Part shown: positions 7,132 to 13,092 of the stretch, in pieces
How positions within the stretch are numbered: position 1 is the stretch's first letter
Layout: each line of letters begins with the position of its first letter
Origin: Pseudomonadota bacterium
Lineage (GTDB): Bacteria > Pseudomonadota > Gammaproteobacteria > Acidiferrobacterales > UBA6901
DNA: 17,096 nt
Reading direction: 5' to 3'
Assembly: GCA_021785795.1 (NCBI GenBank)
Contig: JAJYEK010000071.1
Span: 1 to 17,096 of the forward strand
Program-made: the position numbers and the translations under genes
The notes under the pieces: model-generated
Told to the model about the DNA's origin: nothing
What the model saw: the letters and a program-made list of their open reading frames with translations, nothing else
The model's database searches: none

Positions 7132-8550
7132 TCAGGACTCGACTTCATGCCACTGGATGACCACGGTCGAGCCGCCCCCGCCGGCACCAGCCGGAAACGA
7201 TACCGCGTTGAGCTGCGCGGTCGTTCCGGAGGTCACGGCCACCCAGGTGCGGGCAGCGCCGACACCGCTGCCGAGCAATACCGTACCGCCTGCACCCACT
7301 GCCCAGCATTCATTCAAAGACAAACAATCCATACCATACAGGGTCTCGCTCACCGTCGTCGGAATCGCACTCCATTGAGTACCGTTCCAGTAGGCGAACG
7401 TCGAATCGCTGCCAATTAGGGGTTCGGCAGCCCAACAGTCGTTCGTCGCGTCACACGAGATTGGAGCGGCACTCGAAGCGCTAATGCCATCAGCCGGAAT
7501 GCTCGTTTCGCTCCCGCCGCCTGGTCCCAGCGCATCGAAATACCAGGGGCTACCGCCGCCGTCACCATGATGCCCTCCGTAGCTCTCTGTCGCCCAGCAA
7601 TTCGTGGCCGATGCGCAGGAGACCATGCTCAAGGAATTGGAGGCATTGCTGTTTTGCATACTCCCGCCGCTGCCGTTGCCGACCCAGTACTGGTTGGCGG
7701 CAAAATATCGGCCAGCGATGGTCGCATAACAGGCGGTACTGGCCCCGGTACCAGCGCAGGCGATGTCGGTGAACGATGCACCAAACTGCTGGCCGATTGA
7801 GGGTATATTCCAGGTATTGCCGTTCCAGTGAAGAATAACCGGGATCTCGAAGAACCCGCCCCAAAGATATGCACCGCTAACAAAGCAGTCCTTGCCATTG
7901 CCTGGCTCGCAAGCGACCGCCGTAAATTGTAAATTGCCGTAGCCGATCGGAATCGGGCTCCACGCCGACCCATTCCACTGGATGACCGTTCCGTTGGCGC
8001 CCACCGCAATGCAGTCTGAGGCTGTCGGACACGATACGCCGACCAGGTTGTCGGGCGTGTTTGTCTTGGTAGCGGTGCAGGTCTTGCCACCGCACTCCAG
8101 CGCCACACCGCCGTTGCCGACGACGAATCCAGTCGATGCCGGCCGCTGCAGGACGGCCTGGACTGTGCGCTGCACCATGCCGACGGTGCCCTGCACCTGC
8201 ACGCGGCATTCGCCGGCCGGCAGGTTGGCACCGCTCAGATCGGTGCTGTAGACGGCATTGACCGTGAATGACCCCTGGCCGAGGGTATAGGGGCCATCGA
8301 CCGCCAGGCTGGCGCAGGGGGTACCTGAGGCGTAGCGCGCGGCAGCCCGTTCCACGCCGCTCTCCGCCAGGAGCAGGGCGCTCACGCCGCTCTGCGCAAG
8401 GCTGGTGTCGGTGATGTCGGAACCGGACATGCGCGTCGCCACCAGCACCGCGAAGGCGATCACGATGAGCAGGAACAGAACGGCCATCAGCGTGGCCGCC
8501 CCGCGCTCCGGTGCGCGGTTGCATTCCCTGGTCACGGCCGGCCGGCTCAT
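7132..8550 (-). CDS. MshP-type pseudopilin fused to beta-propeller-like repeats
   Basis: This 472-aa protein is of unusual architecture. Residues 1-140 form an MshP/PilX/GspK-like pseudopilin: a basic leader ending ERG, a hydrophobic helix at about 19-40, and the SALLLAESGVERAAARYASG segment typical of PilX/GspK. Glu5 of the mature protein is absent (AATLM after the Gly). MshP proteins are usually only about this long. From about residue 165 six repeats follow, each with a Cys pair (C174/C180, C214/C222, C265/C274, C312/C318, C366/C372, C409/C415), and often CxAVG or CWAxx after it and WNGxxW later. A seventh copy lacking cysteines lies at about 448-472. Spacing is 40-54 residues, consistent with a seven-bladed propeller. 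I infer a tip-located adhesive or scaffold role. It overlaps mshO by 4 bases (ATGA). Confidence 0.88.
   Translation of the reverse strand: MSRPAVTRECNRAPERGAATLMAVLFLLIVIAFAVLVATRMSGSDITDTSLAQSGVSALLLAESGVERAAARYASGTPCASLAVDGPYTLGQGSFTVNAVYSTDLSGANLPAGECRVQVQGTVGMVQRTVQAVLQRPASTGFVVGNGGVALECGGKTCTATKTNTPDNLVGVSCPTASDCIAVGANGTVIQWNGSAWSPIPIGYGNLQFTAVACEPGNGKDCFVSGAYLWGGFFEIPVILHWNGNTWNIPSIGQQFGASFTDIACAGTGASTACYATIAGRYFAANQYWVGNGSGGSMQNSNASNSLSMVSCASATNCWATESYGGHHGDGGGSPWYFDALGPGGGSETSIPADGISASSAAPISCDATNDCWAAEPLIGSDSTFAYWNGTQWSAIPTTVSETLYGMDCLSLNECWAVGAGGTVLLGSGVGAARTWVAVTSGTTAQLNAVSFPAGAGGGGSTVVIQWHEVES
7135..8043 (-). repeat. Seven-repeat propeller-like domain in MshP-type gene
   Basis: This stretch encodes residues 170-472 of the MshP-type protein. 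Repeats start near residues 170, 210, 261, 308, 362, 405 and 446. The shared pattern is a small hydrophobic strand, then Cys-x5-8-Cys followed in most copies by an aromatic or Ala-Val-Gly strand, then a strand with Trp-Asn-Gly in copies 1, 2 and 5. The DNA repeats are too divergent for recent duplication. Similar SCxxxxxCxAVG...WNGxxW repeats are known to me from secreted actinobacterial and other proteins; homology here is by eye only. Confidence 0.65.
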
Positions 8551-9101
8551 GACTGGTTTCTCAGGCTCACCCAGGTCGTCTGCCCGTAGGGTATGCCGTT
8601 CTGGGTCAGGGTGAGATCGATGCGCACGAATGCCACATCCGAAGGCCCGGTGGCCGGAGTCACGCCGTCGATCTTGAGGTAGCTGAATGCCAGGCTGCTG
8701 ACCTCGTCGGTGAGGATGGCCGAGACGGCCGGCGTCGAGTAGGACAGCAGCACGTCGGGCGGGCTGGACGTGATGGTCACGCCGGTGCCATCGGTCTTGG
8801 TGAACGCCAGCGTCGTCGCGGTCATGGTGGAGATGTCGTAATCGGCGGTATTGGCCGGGTCACGCCGGATCTCGCGGATTTCGCGCGCCATGCGCGCGGT
8901 TGCATAGCGCAGCTTGCTCAGGGCGTCGAGGCTCGTCGAGGTCGCACCGAAGGCCTGGACGCCGCTCGTCAGCAGCGGCGCCACGGCGACGGCCAGGATG
9001 GCCGTGAGCACGATCACGACCACCAGCTCGATGAGCGTGAATCCGCCCTGGCGAGAACCAGGTTGGGCGGTCGCAGCGGGCCGGGTCATCGCGCGGTCCA
9101 T
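8547..9101 (-). CDS. mshO: MshO-type minor pseudopilin
   Basis: This 184-aa GspJ/PilW-like minor pseudopilin has a prepilin peptidase site at G20/F21, mature start FTLIELVVVIVLTAILAVAVAPLL, and Glu5 present. After the helix it has the LDALSKLRYATARMAREIREIRR segment typical of MshO/PilW, and then a beta-rich tail with no cysteine. It probably joins the MshP-type protein in the initiating tip complex. The start ATG at 9101 shares one base with the mshD stop (TGATG); a second ATG four codons in would shorten the leader. It lies between the mshD-type and mshP-type genes in the usual C-D-O-P order. Confidence 0.85.
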   Translation of the reverse strand: MDRAMTRPAATAQPGSRQGGFTLIELVVVIVLTAILAVAVAPLLTSGVQAFGATSTSLDALSKLRYATARMAREIREIRRDPANTADYDISTMTATTLAFTKTDGTGVTITSSPPDVLLSYSTPAVSAILTDEVSSLAFSYLKIDGVTPATGPSDVAFVRIDLTLTQNGIPYGQTTWVSLRNQS

Positions 9102-9499
9102 CAGTAATTCGCCAACATCAGGCTGGCCGTGTCCAGGGTCTGCGTCCCCTGGGTCACGCTGATGCTTGCGAGCTTGCAGGTACCGGGGCAGGCCGCGCCT
9201 TTGTACGGATCAGTGAACGTGACCGCCACCGACAGCCCCAGCGGGTTCGGCAGAGCGCTGCAGATGGCGCTGCCCTTCAGGCCGCTGTACCCCATGGCAG
9301 GGTTGTCGCGGCGCTGCGCGATCAGGTACTCACCGCATTCACGTGCGAGCTGCATGCCCGCCTGCAGGTCGGAGTTGGTGCTGAGCGAGCGCGCCACCTG
9401 TCCGTAGCCGGAGAGGATTGCGACTGCGGCGATGCCAAGCAGTACGATCACCATGACCAGCTCGACGAGGGTAAAGCCCGTGGCGCGGCGACGCGTCAT
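9101..9499 (-). CDS. mshD: MshD-type minor pseudopilin
   Basis: This 132-aa type IV prepilin-like protein has a short basic leader MTRRRATG cut before Phe9, followed by FTLVELVMVIVLLGIAAVAIL with Glu5. The globular part includes MQLARECGEYLIAQRRDNPAMGY and four cysteines (one in ARECG, one in SAICS, two in CPGTC) that may form disulfides in the periplasm. Position between the mshC-type and mshO-type genes and the ARECxEYLIAxRR segment support MshD. The start overlaps the mshC-type stop as ATGA, so translation is likely coupled. Confidence 0.83.
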   Translation of the reverse strand: MTRRRATGFTLVELVMVIVLLGIAAVAILSGYGQVARSLSTNSDLQAGMQLARECGEYLIAQRRDNPAMGYSGLKGSAICSALPNPLGLSVAVTFTDPYKGAACPGTCKLASISVTQGTQTLDTASLMLANY

Positions 9500-10032
9500 G
9501 GCGTGGACACCGTCACAAAGCCGGTGAGGGGCGCAACGCTCACCGACCAGGTCTGGCTGCCGGTATGGAGGGTATAGACCGTTGCCGCGCCGAGCAGCGC
9601 GCCGCCGGCCGATACCGGCCGGCCGAGGCTGTCGAAATAGAGCGGAGTACCGGTGAGCGTGACCCCATAGCTCAGCGCTTCAGTGAACGGCGAGCCAGTG
9701 GCCGGGTCCGTGACCGGCGCTCCCCCGCCCCCATTGCAGGGCGCGCCGGCGTTGCCGACGCAGGAGACGCTGTAGCCCCCGCTGTTCGGAGTCAGCTGCA
9801 GTGTCTGTCCCCAGGCCATGGCTAGCATCTGCATGTGACGGATGCTGCGGGCAAGCAGCTCGCCCTGATACGGGGCAGTGGCGCCGCTGGCATTCCAGCG
9901 GCTAGCGACGACTGCAGCCAGTACCGAGGCGAGCACCAAGACGACCACGAGTTCCACAAGGGTCATGCCGCTCTGGCACAGGCAAGTATCGCGGATGCCT
10001 GTCACCCGGCATCTGGAAGTCCGTTTACCCAT
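9496..10032 (-). CDS. mshC: MshC-type minor pseudopilin (GspH/FimT-like)
   Basis: This is a minor pseudopilin of 178 aa from the chosen start. The peptidase site is QSG/MTLVELVVVLVLASVLAAVV, with Met at mature position 1 and Glu5 present. The LLARSIRHMQMLAMAWGQTLQL segment resembles the GspH/FimT helix, and a Gly-rich loop contains two cysteines (SCVGNAGAPC). The start is uncertain. ATG 10032 gives a 22-residue leader; GTG 10005 would give 13. A TTG at 10053 would sit in the T-run of the terminator and is rejected. No clear Shine-Dalgarno is visible. It is the first gene after that terminator, so its level may depend on read-through. Confidence 0.82.
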   Translation of the reverse strand: MGKRTSRCRVTGIRDTCLCQSGMTLVELVVVLVLASVLAAVVASRWNASGATAPYQGELLARSIRHMQMLAMAWGQTLQLTPNSGGYSVSCVGNAGAPCNGGGGAPVTDPATGSPFTEALSYGVTLTGTPLYFDSLGRPVSAGGALLGAATVYTLHTGSQTWSVSVAPLTGFVTVSTP

Positions 10033-10050
10033 GGCACCGTACCGCGAGAT

Positions 10051-10084
10051 CAAAAAAACGGGGTGCTGTCGACCAACACCCCGC
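10051..10084 (-). terminator. Intrinsic terminator/attenuator after second pilin gene
   Basis: On the minus strand CGGGGTG (10083-10077) pairs with CACCCCG (10065-10059) around an 11-base loop and is followed directly by seven Ts (10058-10052). This is a textbook intrinsic terminator. It lies about 70 bases after the pilin stop and before the mshC-type gene. It probably lets most transcripts stop after the pilins while some continue into the minor pseudopilin genes. Confidence 0.85.
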
Positions 10085-10114
10085 TCGCACTGCCTGTCTA
10101 ACCAAACTCAGACG

Positions 10115-10149
10115 CTGTCCCCGGGACACGCTTGCGCCCGGCGGGACAG
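10115..10149 (-). other. Hairpin in the pilin 3' untranslated region
   Basis: CTGTCCC (minus strand, 10149-10143) pairs with GGGACAG (10121-10115). An alternative inner pairing is the TGTCC/GGACA palindrome at 10116-10128. It sits just after the pilin stop codon and before the T-run terminator. A stable 3' structure could protect abundant pilin mRNA; this is inference. Confidence 0.35.
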
Positions 10150-10154
10150 TAATG

Positions 10155-10604
10155 TCAGCAGCCACCGCCCGAGCCGGTAATGAGCGTGGTGTACGTTGGG
10201 GTCGCGGTTGCCGTCGCAGGCGCGTAGGTCACGCTGCAATTGGCCGGAACGGTGGCATCCGCCATCTCGACCTCGTTCGTGGATATGGTAAAGTCACTCT
10301 TCGGATGCAGGCTCATTGCGTTCAGAAGATCGGTCATGCTGGCGGCATAGCCATAAGCCGTTTTGACGGTCTGGCCGCCAACCGCTACGCTGCCCGTTGC
10401 ACCCAGGCCGCCGGGAGTCATTGCGGCCTCGGCATAGATCTCCGCATTCGTGGCGCGCATGCTGCCGGCCACGCCCTGGATCACGGAGGTGCGGGCATTG
10501 CCGCCGAGGTTGACAAACTTTGGCAGCGCGACTGCCGCCAGGATGCCGAGGATCACGATCACCATCACCAGCTCGATCAGGGTAAAGCCGCTTTGCTTCT
10601 TCAT
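10155..10604 (-). CDS. mshA: MshA-type major pilin (second of tandem pair)
   Basis: This 149-aa type IVa pilin has a very short leader MKKQSG cut before Phe7, followed by FTLIELVMVIVILGILAAVALPKFVNLG with Glu5. The NARTSVIQGVAGSMRATNAEIYAEAA helix and the GQTVKTAYGYAASM segment resemble MshA pilins. Cys123 and the very last residue Cys149 probably close the C-terminal disulfide loop. A strong Shine-Dalgarno AAAGGAG lies 7 bases before the ATG. Together with the intrinsic terminator just downstream, this suggests it is the abundant fibre subunit. It follows a related pilin gene by 66 bases; which of the two is the true MshA is an inference. Confidence 0.85.
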   Translation of the reverse strand: MKKQSGFTLIELVMVIVILGILAAVALPKFVNLGGNARTSVIQGVAGSMRATNAEIYAEAAMTPGGLGATGSVAVGGQTVKTAYGYAASMTDLLNAMSLHPKSDFTISTNEVEMADATVPANCSVTYAPATATATPTYTTLITGSGGGC

Positions 10605-10611
10605 GTCAGGA

Positions 10612-10618
10612 CTCCTTT
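10612..10618 (-). promoter_or_regulatory. Strong ribosome binding site of second pilin
   Basis: AAAGGAG on the minus strand, 7 bases before the ATG at 10604, is one of the two best Shine-Dalgarno matches I noticed here. It abuts and shares one base with the first copy of a 15-base direct repeat, so a protein or RNA bound there could affect translation. Confidence 0.7.
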
Positions 10619-10655
10619 GTCGAAACGTCAGTCAGTGTTCTGTCGGAACGTCAGT
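10618..10655. repeat. 15-base direct repeat between the two pilin genes
   Basis: TGTCGAAACGTCAGT at 10618-10632 and TGTCGGAACGTCAGT at 10641-10655 differ at one base and start 23 bases apart. They lie in the 66-base gap between the pilin genes, directly upstream of the second pilin's ribosome binding site. They may be a paired regulator site or a trace of local duplication. Confidence 0.6.
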
Positions 10656-10670
10656 TTTCTGGCGGCGGCA

Positions 10671-11132
10671 CTAGCAGCCTGTGGTCACCACGGCCACCGC
10701 GCCGATGGTTCCCGGCGCCTTCTCCGTGTACGTCACGTAACACATCGCGCGCAACTTAAAAGTCGCGACGCCGCCGGCGTAGGTGGTGGTATAACCGGAG
10801 AAAGGCTGGAGGTCGCTGGCGGCCTGGATGGCGTTGCCGATCCCGACCGCCGTCGCCAGGGGAATGCCGCCGTCGTCAGCGCCGACGTCGACCGCCACCG
10901 TTGTGCCATCGAGCATGGTCACCGGCGAGGTGGCCTCCCCGGTGGCGATATAGCGCGACTGGACCACCGCCACCGCCGAGCGTATTCCGCCGGCCACGCC
11001 GTTGACGCTCGCGATGCGCGCCGACTGCCCCAGGTCGACGTACCGCGGCAGAGCGACCGCCGCCAGGATCCCGAGGATGATGATCACAATCACGAGCTCG
11101 ATCAGGGTGAAGCCCGACTGCTTCGATTTCAT
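10671..11132 (-). CDS. MshA/MshB-type pilin (first of tandem pair)
   Basis: This 153-aa type IVa pilin has the leader MKSKQSG cut before Phe8, with FTLIELVIVIIILGILAAVALPRYVDLG and Glu5. Cys131 and the final residue Cys153 probably form the C-terminal disulfide loop, as in the neighbouring pilin. The two share most of the N-terminal helix (SGFTLIELVxVIxILGILAA) and a GVAGxxR segment but diverge afterwards. An in-frame upstream extension to 11219 exists, but GAGGAGG 5 bases before the ATG at 11132 fixes the start. It could be MshB or a second MshA; position before mshA matches mshB, while length and the cysteine pattern match a fibre subunit. Confidence 0.85.
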   Translation of the reverse strand: MKSKQSGFTLIELVIVIIILGILAAVALPRYVDLGQSARIASVNGVAGGIRSAVAVVQSRYIATGEATSPVTMLDGTTVAVDVGADDGGIPLATAVGIGNAIQAASDLQPFSGYTTTYAGGVATFKLRAMCYVTYTEKAPGTIGAVAVVTTGC

Positions 11133-11137
11133 TACTG

Positions 11138-11144
11138 CCTCCTC
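11138..11144 (-). promoter_or_regulatory. Strong ribosome binding site of first pilin
   Basis: GAGGAGG on the minus strand lies 5 bases before the ATG at 11132 and just upstream are the stop codon bases of the preceding pseudopilin gene. It decides the pilin start against a longer frame beginning at 11219 and implies high translation. Confidence 0.75.
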
Positions 11145-11146
11145 AA

Positions 11147-11761
11147 TCAGAAATCCAGAATCCGGTCGATAAATCGCACGATGCCGTCCTTCCGCACTGC
11201 ATCCGGCCGCGGCCCCCAATGGTAGGGCGCTACCGCAACCAGCACCGCACCGAGCCCTTCGCCTTGCCCCGGCCGGGTCTGCGCGACCCGGATCATGAAG
11301 CCGGCACGGGGCGGCGACCCGAGCCCGCCGCTGAAATAGTCCTGGTTTCGGACTCGATAGATCAGCATCCGGCTGCGCCGGTCGAAGTACCAGTGTCCGC
11401 CTCGAATGGCGGCCGCATGGACATCGCTGAATGCGCCCAGATAGTTCTTCGGCGCCTGGGCCAGAATCCGCATCGGGTTGCTGCCCGCGAGGCGGCGCAG
11501 ATTCGCGACATCGTCATTCACCAGATCACTAGCAACCTTCATGCCAAGCGCGCTGCGCAGCGTGCCCAGCACCTGCTCCATGGCGGTCGCTTCGGCCTCT
11601 TCCTGGAGCGCCCACAGACGATGGATCGCCACCGTCAGCAACAGCGCGATGACGGCAATGACGACCACAAGCTCCAGCAGCGTGAACCCTCGCTCCCGCC
11701 GCAACCGCGCGGGAGGTCCTTCCGGTGGACGGGTGCGGCCCGCGACGGAGCGCGGGCGCAT
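11147..11761 (-). CDS. MSHA minor pseudopilin upstream of the pilins (MshF/MshB position)
   Basis: This is a pseudopilin of 204 aa from the chosen start. A 25-residue Arg/Pro-rich leader ends in RERG before FTLLELVVVIAVIALLLTVAIHRL, with Glu5. Landmarks in the globular part are LAGSNPMRIL at 91-100, APKNYLGAF at 103-111 and HWYFDRRSRMLIYRV at 123-137. The family cannot be fixed by eye; the NPM...NYLG...WYFD pattern and its place after mshG suggest the gene at the mshF/mshB position. Start choice: ATG 11761 has AAAGGA ten bases upstream, while ATG 11836, four bases after the mshG stop, would give an unusually long 50-residue leader. It ends 14 bases before the first pilin. Confidence 0.78.
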   Translation of the reverse strand: MRPRSVAGRTRPPEGPPARLRRERGFTLLELVVVIAVIALLLTVAIHRLWALQEEAEATAMEQVLGTLRSALGMKVASDLVNDDVANLRRLAGSNPMRILAQAPKNYLGAFSDVHAAAIRGGHWYFDRRSRMLIYRVRNQDYFSGGLGSPPRAGFMIRVAQTRPGQGEGLGAVLVAVAPYHWGPRPDAVRKDGIVRFIDRILDF

Positions 11762-11782
11762 GATTCCGGAATCCTTTCCCAG

Positions 11783-11811
11783 ACCGTAGGATACGAACAG
11801 TTGCTTGTCCA
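11783..11811 (-). promoter_or_regulatory. Weak candidate promoter ahead of pseudopilin/pilin genes
   Basis: TGGACA (-35, 11806-11811) and TACGGT (-10, 11783-11788) are separated by 17 bases on the minus strand. Initiation near 11776 would leave a short leader containing AAAGGA before ATG 11761. The -10 is poor, so this is only a candidate for pilin expression independent of mshE-mshG. Confidence 0.22.
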
Positions 11812-11840
11812 GTTTCTGGCAGTCCGGGTGACGCATGGCG

Positions 11841-13082
11841 TCAGTGCGCCTGGGCAGCGCGAGCCAAATCCCACATGGGCAGGAAGACACCGAGGGCGAG
11901 GATGAGCACAATCACGCCGATGATCGAGATCAGGATCGGCTCGATCGCGGTGTTCAGATTGCGCAGATCATAGTCGACCTCGCGCTCGTAATAATCGGCG
12001 ACCTCGCGGAGCAGGTCGTCGAGCGCACCCGACTCCTCGCCCACCGAGATCATCTGCAGGACCAGCGGCGGAAACAGGCCGGTCGCGGTGGCGCAACGGG
12101 TGATGCTCTCGCCCCGCTCCACCCCATCGCGCATCTGCGCGATGCGTTCGCCGACGAACTCGTTGTCCACCGCGCGGCTGACCACCGACATGCCTTGGAC
12201 CAGCGGCACACCCGCATCGAGCGTCACCGCGAGTGAACGCGCAAAGCGACCCAGCGTGGCGCAATAGATGATGCGCCCGACAACCGGAAGTTTCAGCTTG
12301 ACCCGGTGCCACCGGTAGCGCCCGTCGGCCGTGCGCAGGTAGCGTTGCACGCCCGCGGCCACGACAACCACGGCCGTCAGCATGACCCCCCAGTAATGCA
12401 CCACGAAGTGCGAGGTGGCGATGAGCAGGCGTGTCGGCAATGGCAGCTGCGCGTGGAAGCCGGTGTACACCCGGGCGAAGGCCGGGATGACGAAAATGTT
12501 GATGATGAACAGGGCGACTGTGATCGCGAACACCACGATCGATGGATAGCGCAGGGCCTGCTTGATGCGCTCGCGCGTGTCCTTCTCACGCTCCAGATAG
12601 GCGGCCAGCTGTTGAAACGCCTCAGCGAGATTTCCGGTGGTCTCGCCTACCTGCACCAAGCTCGCGAACAGGTTCGAAAACACCTGCGGATGCCGCCGCA
12701 CTGCGGTAGTCAGGTCCATGCCCGCATCCAGACCCTCGCTGATGCTGCCGATCACGCTGGCCAGTGCCGGGTTCTGCGTCGAGTCACGCAGTCCGCGCAG
12801 GCTTTGCATGATCGGAACCCCGGCCTTGAGCAGGGTGTACATCTGCCGGCAGAAAAATATCAGATCGCTGATCGCGACCCGGCCTTCGCGCAGGCGGCCC
12901 AGAAGGCTTTTCAGGTCGCCGAACACGTCGCGCACGGCGGCGGACGGCTGGATGTCGATCGGCGTGATCCCGTTGTTGAACAGCTGGCTTGCCACCGCCT
13001 CCGCGGTGGCCGCCTCGATGTGACCATTGACGGCCTCCCCGCGGCGGTTGCGTCCGGTGTACTGGAAACGGGTCACGCTCAT
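11841..13082 (-). CDS. mshG: MshG, inner-membrane platform protein
   Basis: This 413-aa GspF/PilC-family platform protein works with MshE to lift pilins out of the inner membrane. The N-terminus FQYTGRNRRGEAVNGHIEA is typical. Two repeated cytoplasmic T2SSF domains lie at about 73-196 (FFCRQMYTLLKAGVPIMQSLRGL, VGETTGNLAEAF) and 277-399 (LGRFARSLAVTLDAGVPLVQGM, VGEESGALDDLL). Membrane segments are at about 182-202, 230-248 and 383-403. The ATG follows the mshE stop by 10 bases with GGGAG 5 bases upstream. Length is normal for the family. Confidence 0.95.
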   Translation of the reverse strand: MSVTRFQYTGRNRRGEAVNGHIEAATAEAVASQLFNNGITPIDIQPSAAVRDVFGDLKSLLGRLREGRVAISDLIFFCRQMYTLLKAGVPIMQSLRGLRDSTQNPALASVIGSISEGLDAGMDLTTAVRRHPQVFSNLFASLVQVGETTGNLAEAFQQLAAYLEREKDTRERIKQALRYPSIVVFAITVALFIINIFVIPAFARVYTGFHAQLPLPTRLLIATSHFVVHYWGVMLTAVVVVAAGVQRYLRTADGRYRWHRVKLKLPVVGRIIYCATLGRFARSLAVTLDAGVPLVQGMSVVSRAVDNEFVGERIAQMRDGVERGESITRCATATGLFPPLVLQMISVGEESGALDDLLREVADYYEREVDYDLRNLNTAIEPILISIIGVIVLILALGVFLPMWDLARAAQAH

Positions 13083-13092
13083 GGCGCTCCCA

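Noticed and set aside
10152..11225. Plus-strand open frame of 357 codons opposite both pilin genes
   Set aside because: Shadow of two clear pilins; the low-complexity Arg/His/Gly-rich product matches no family.
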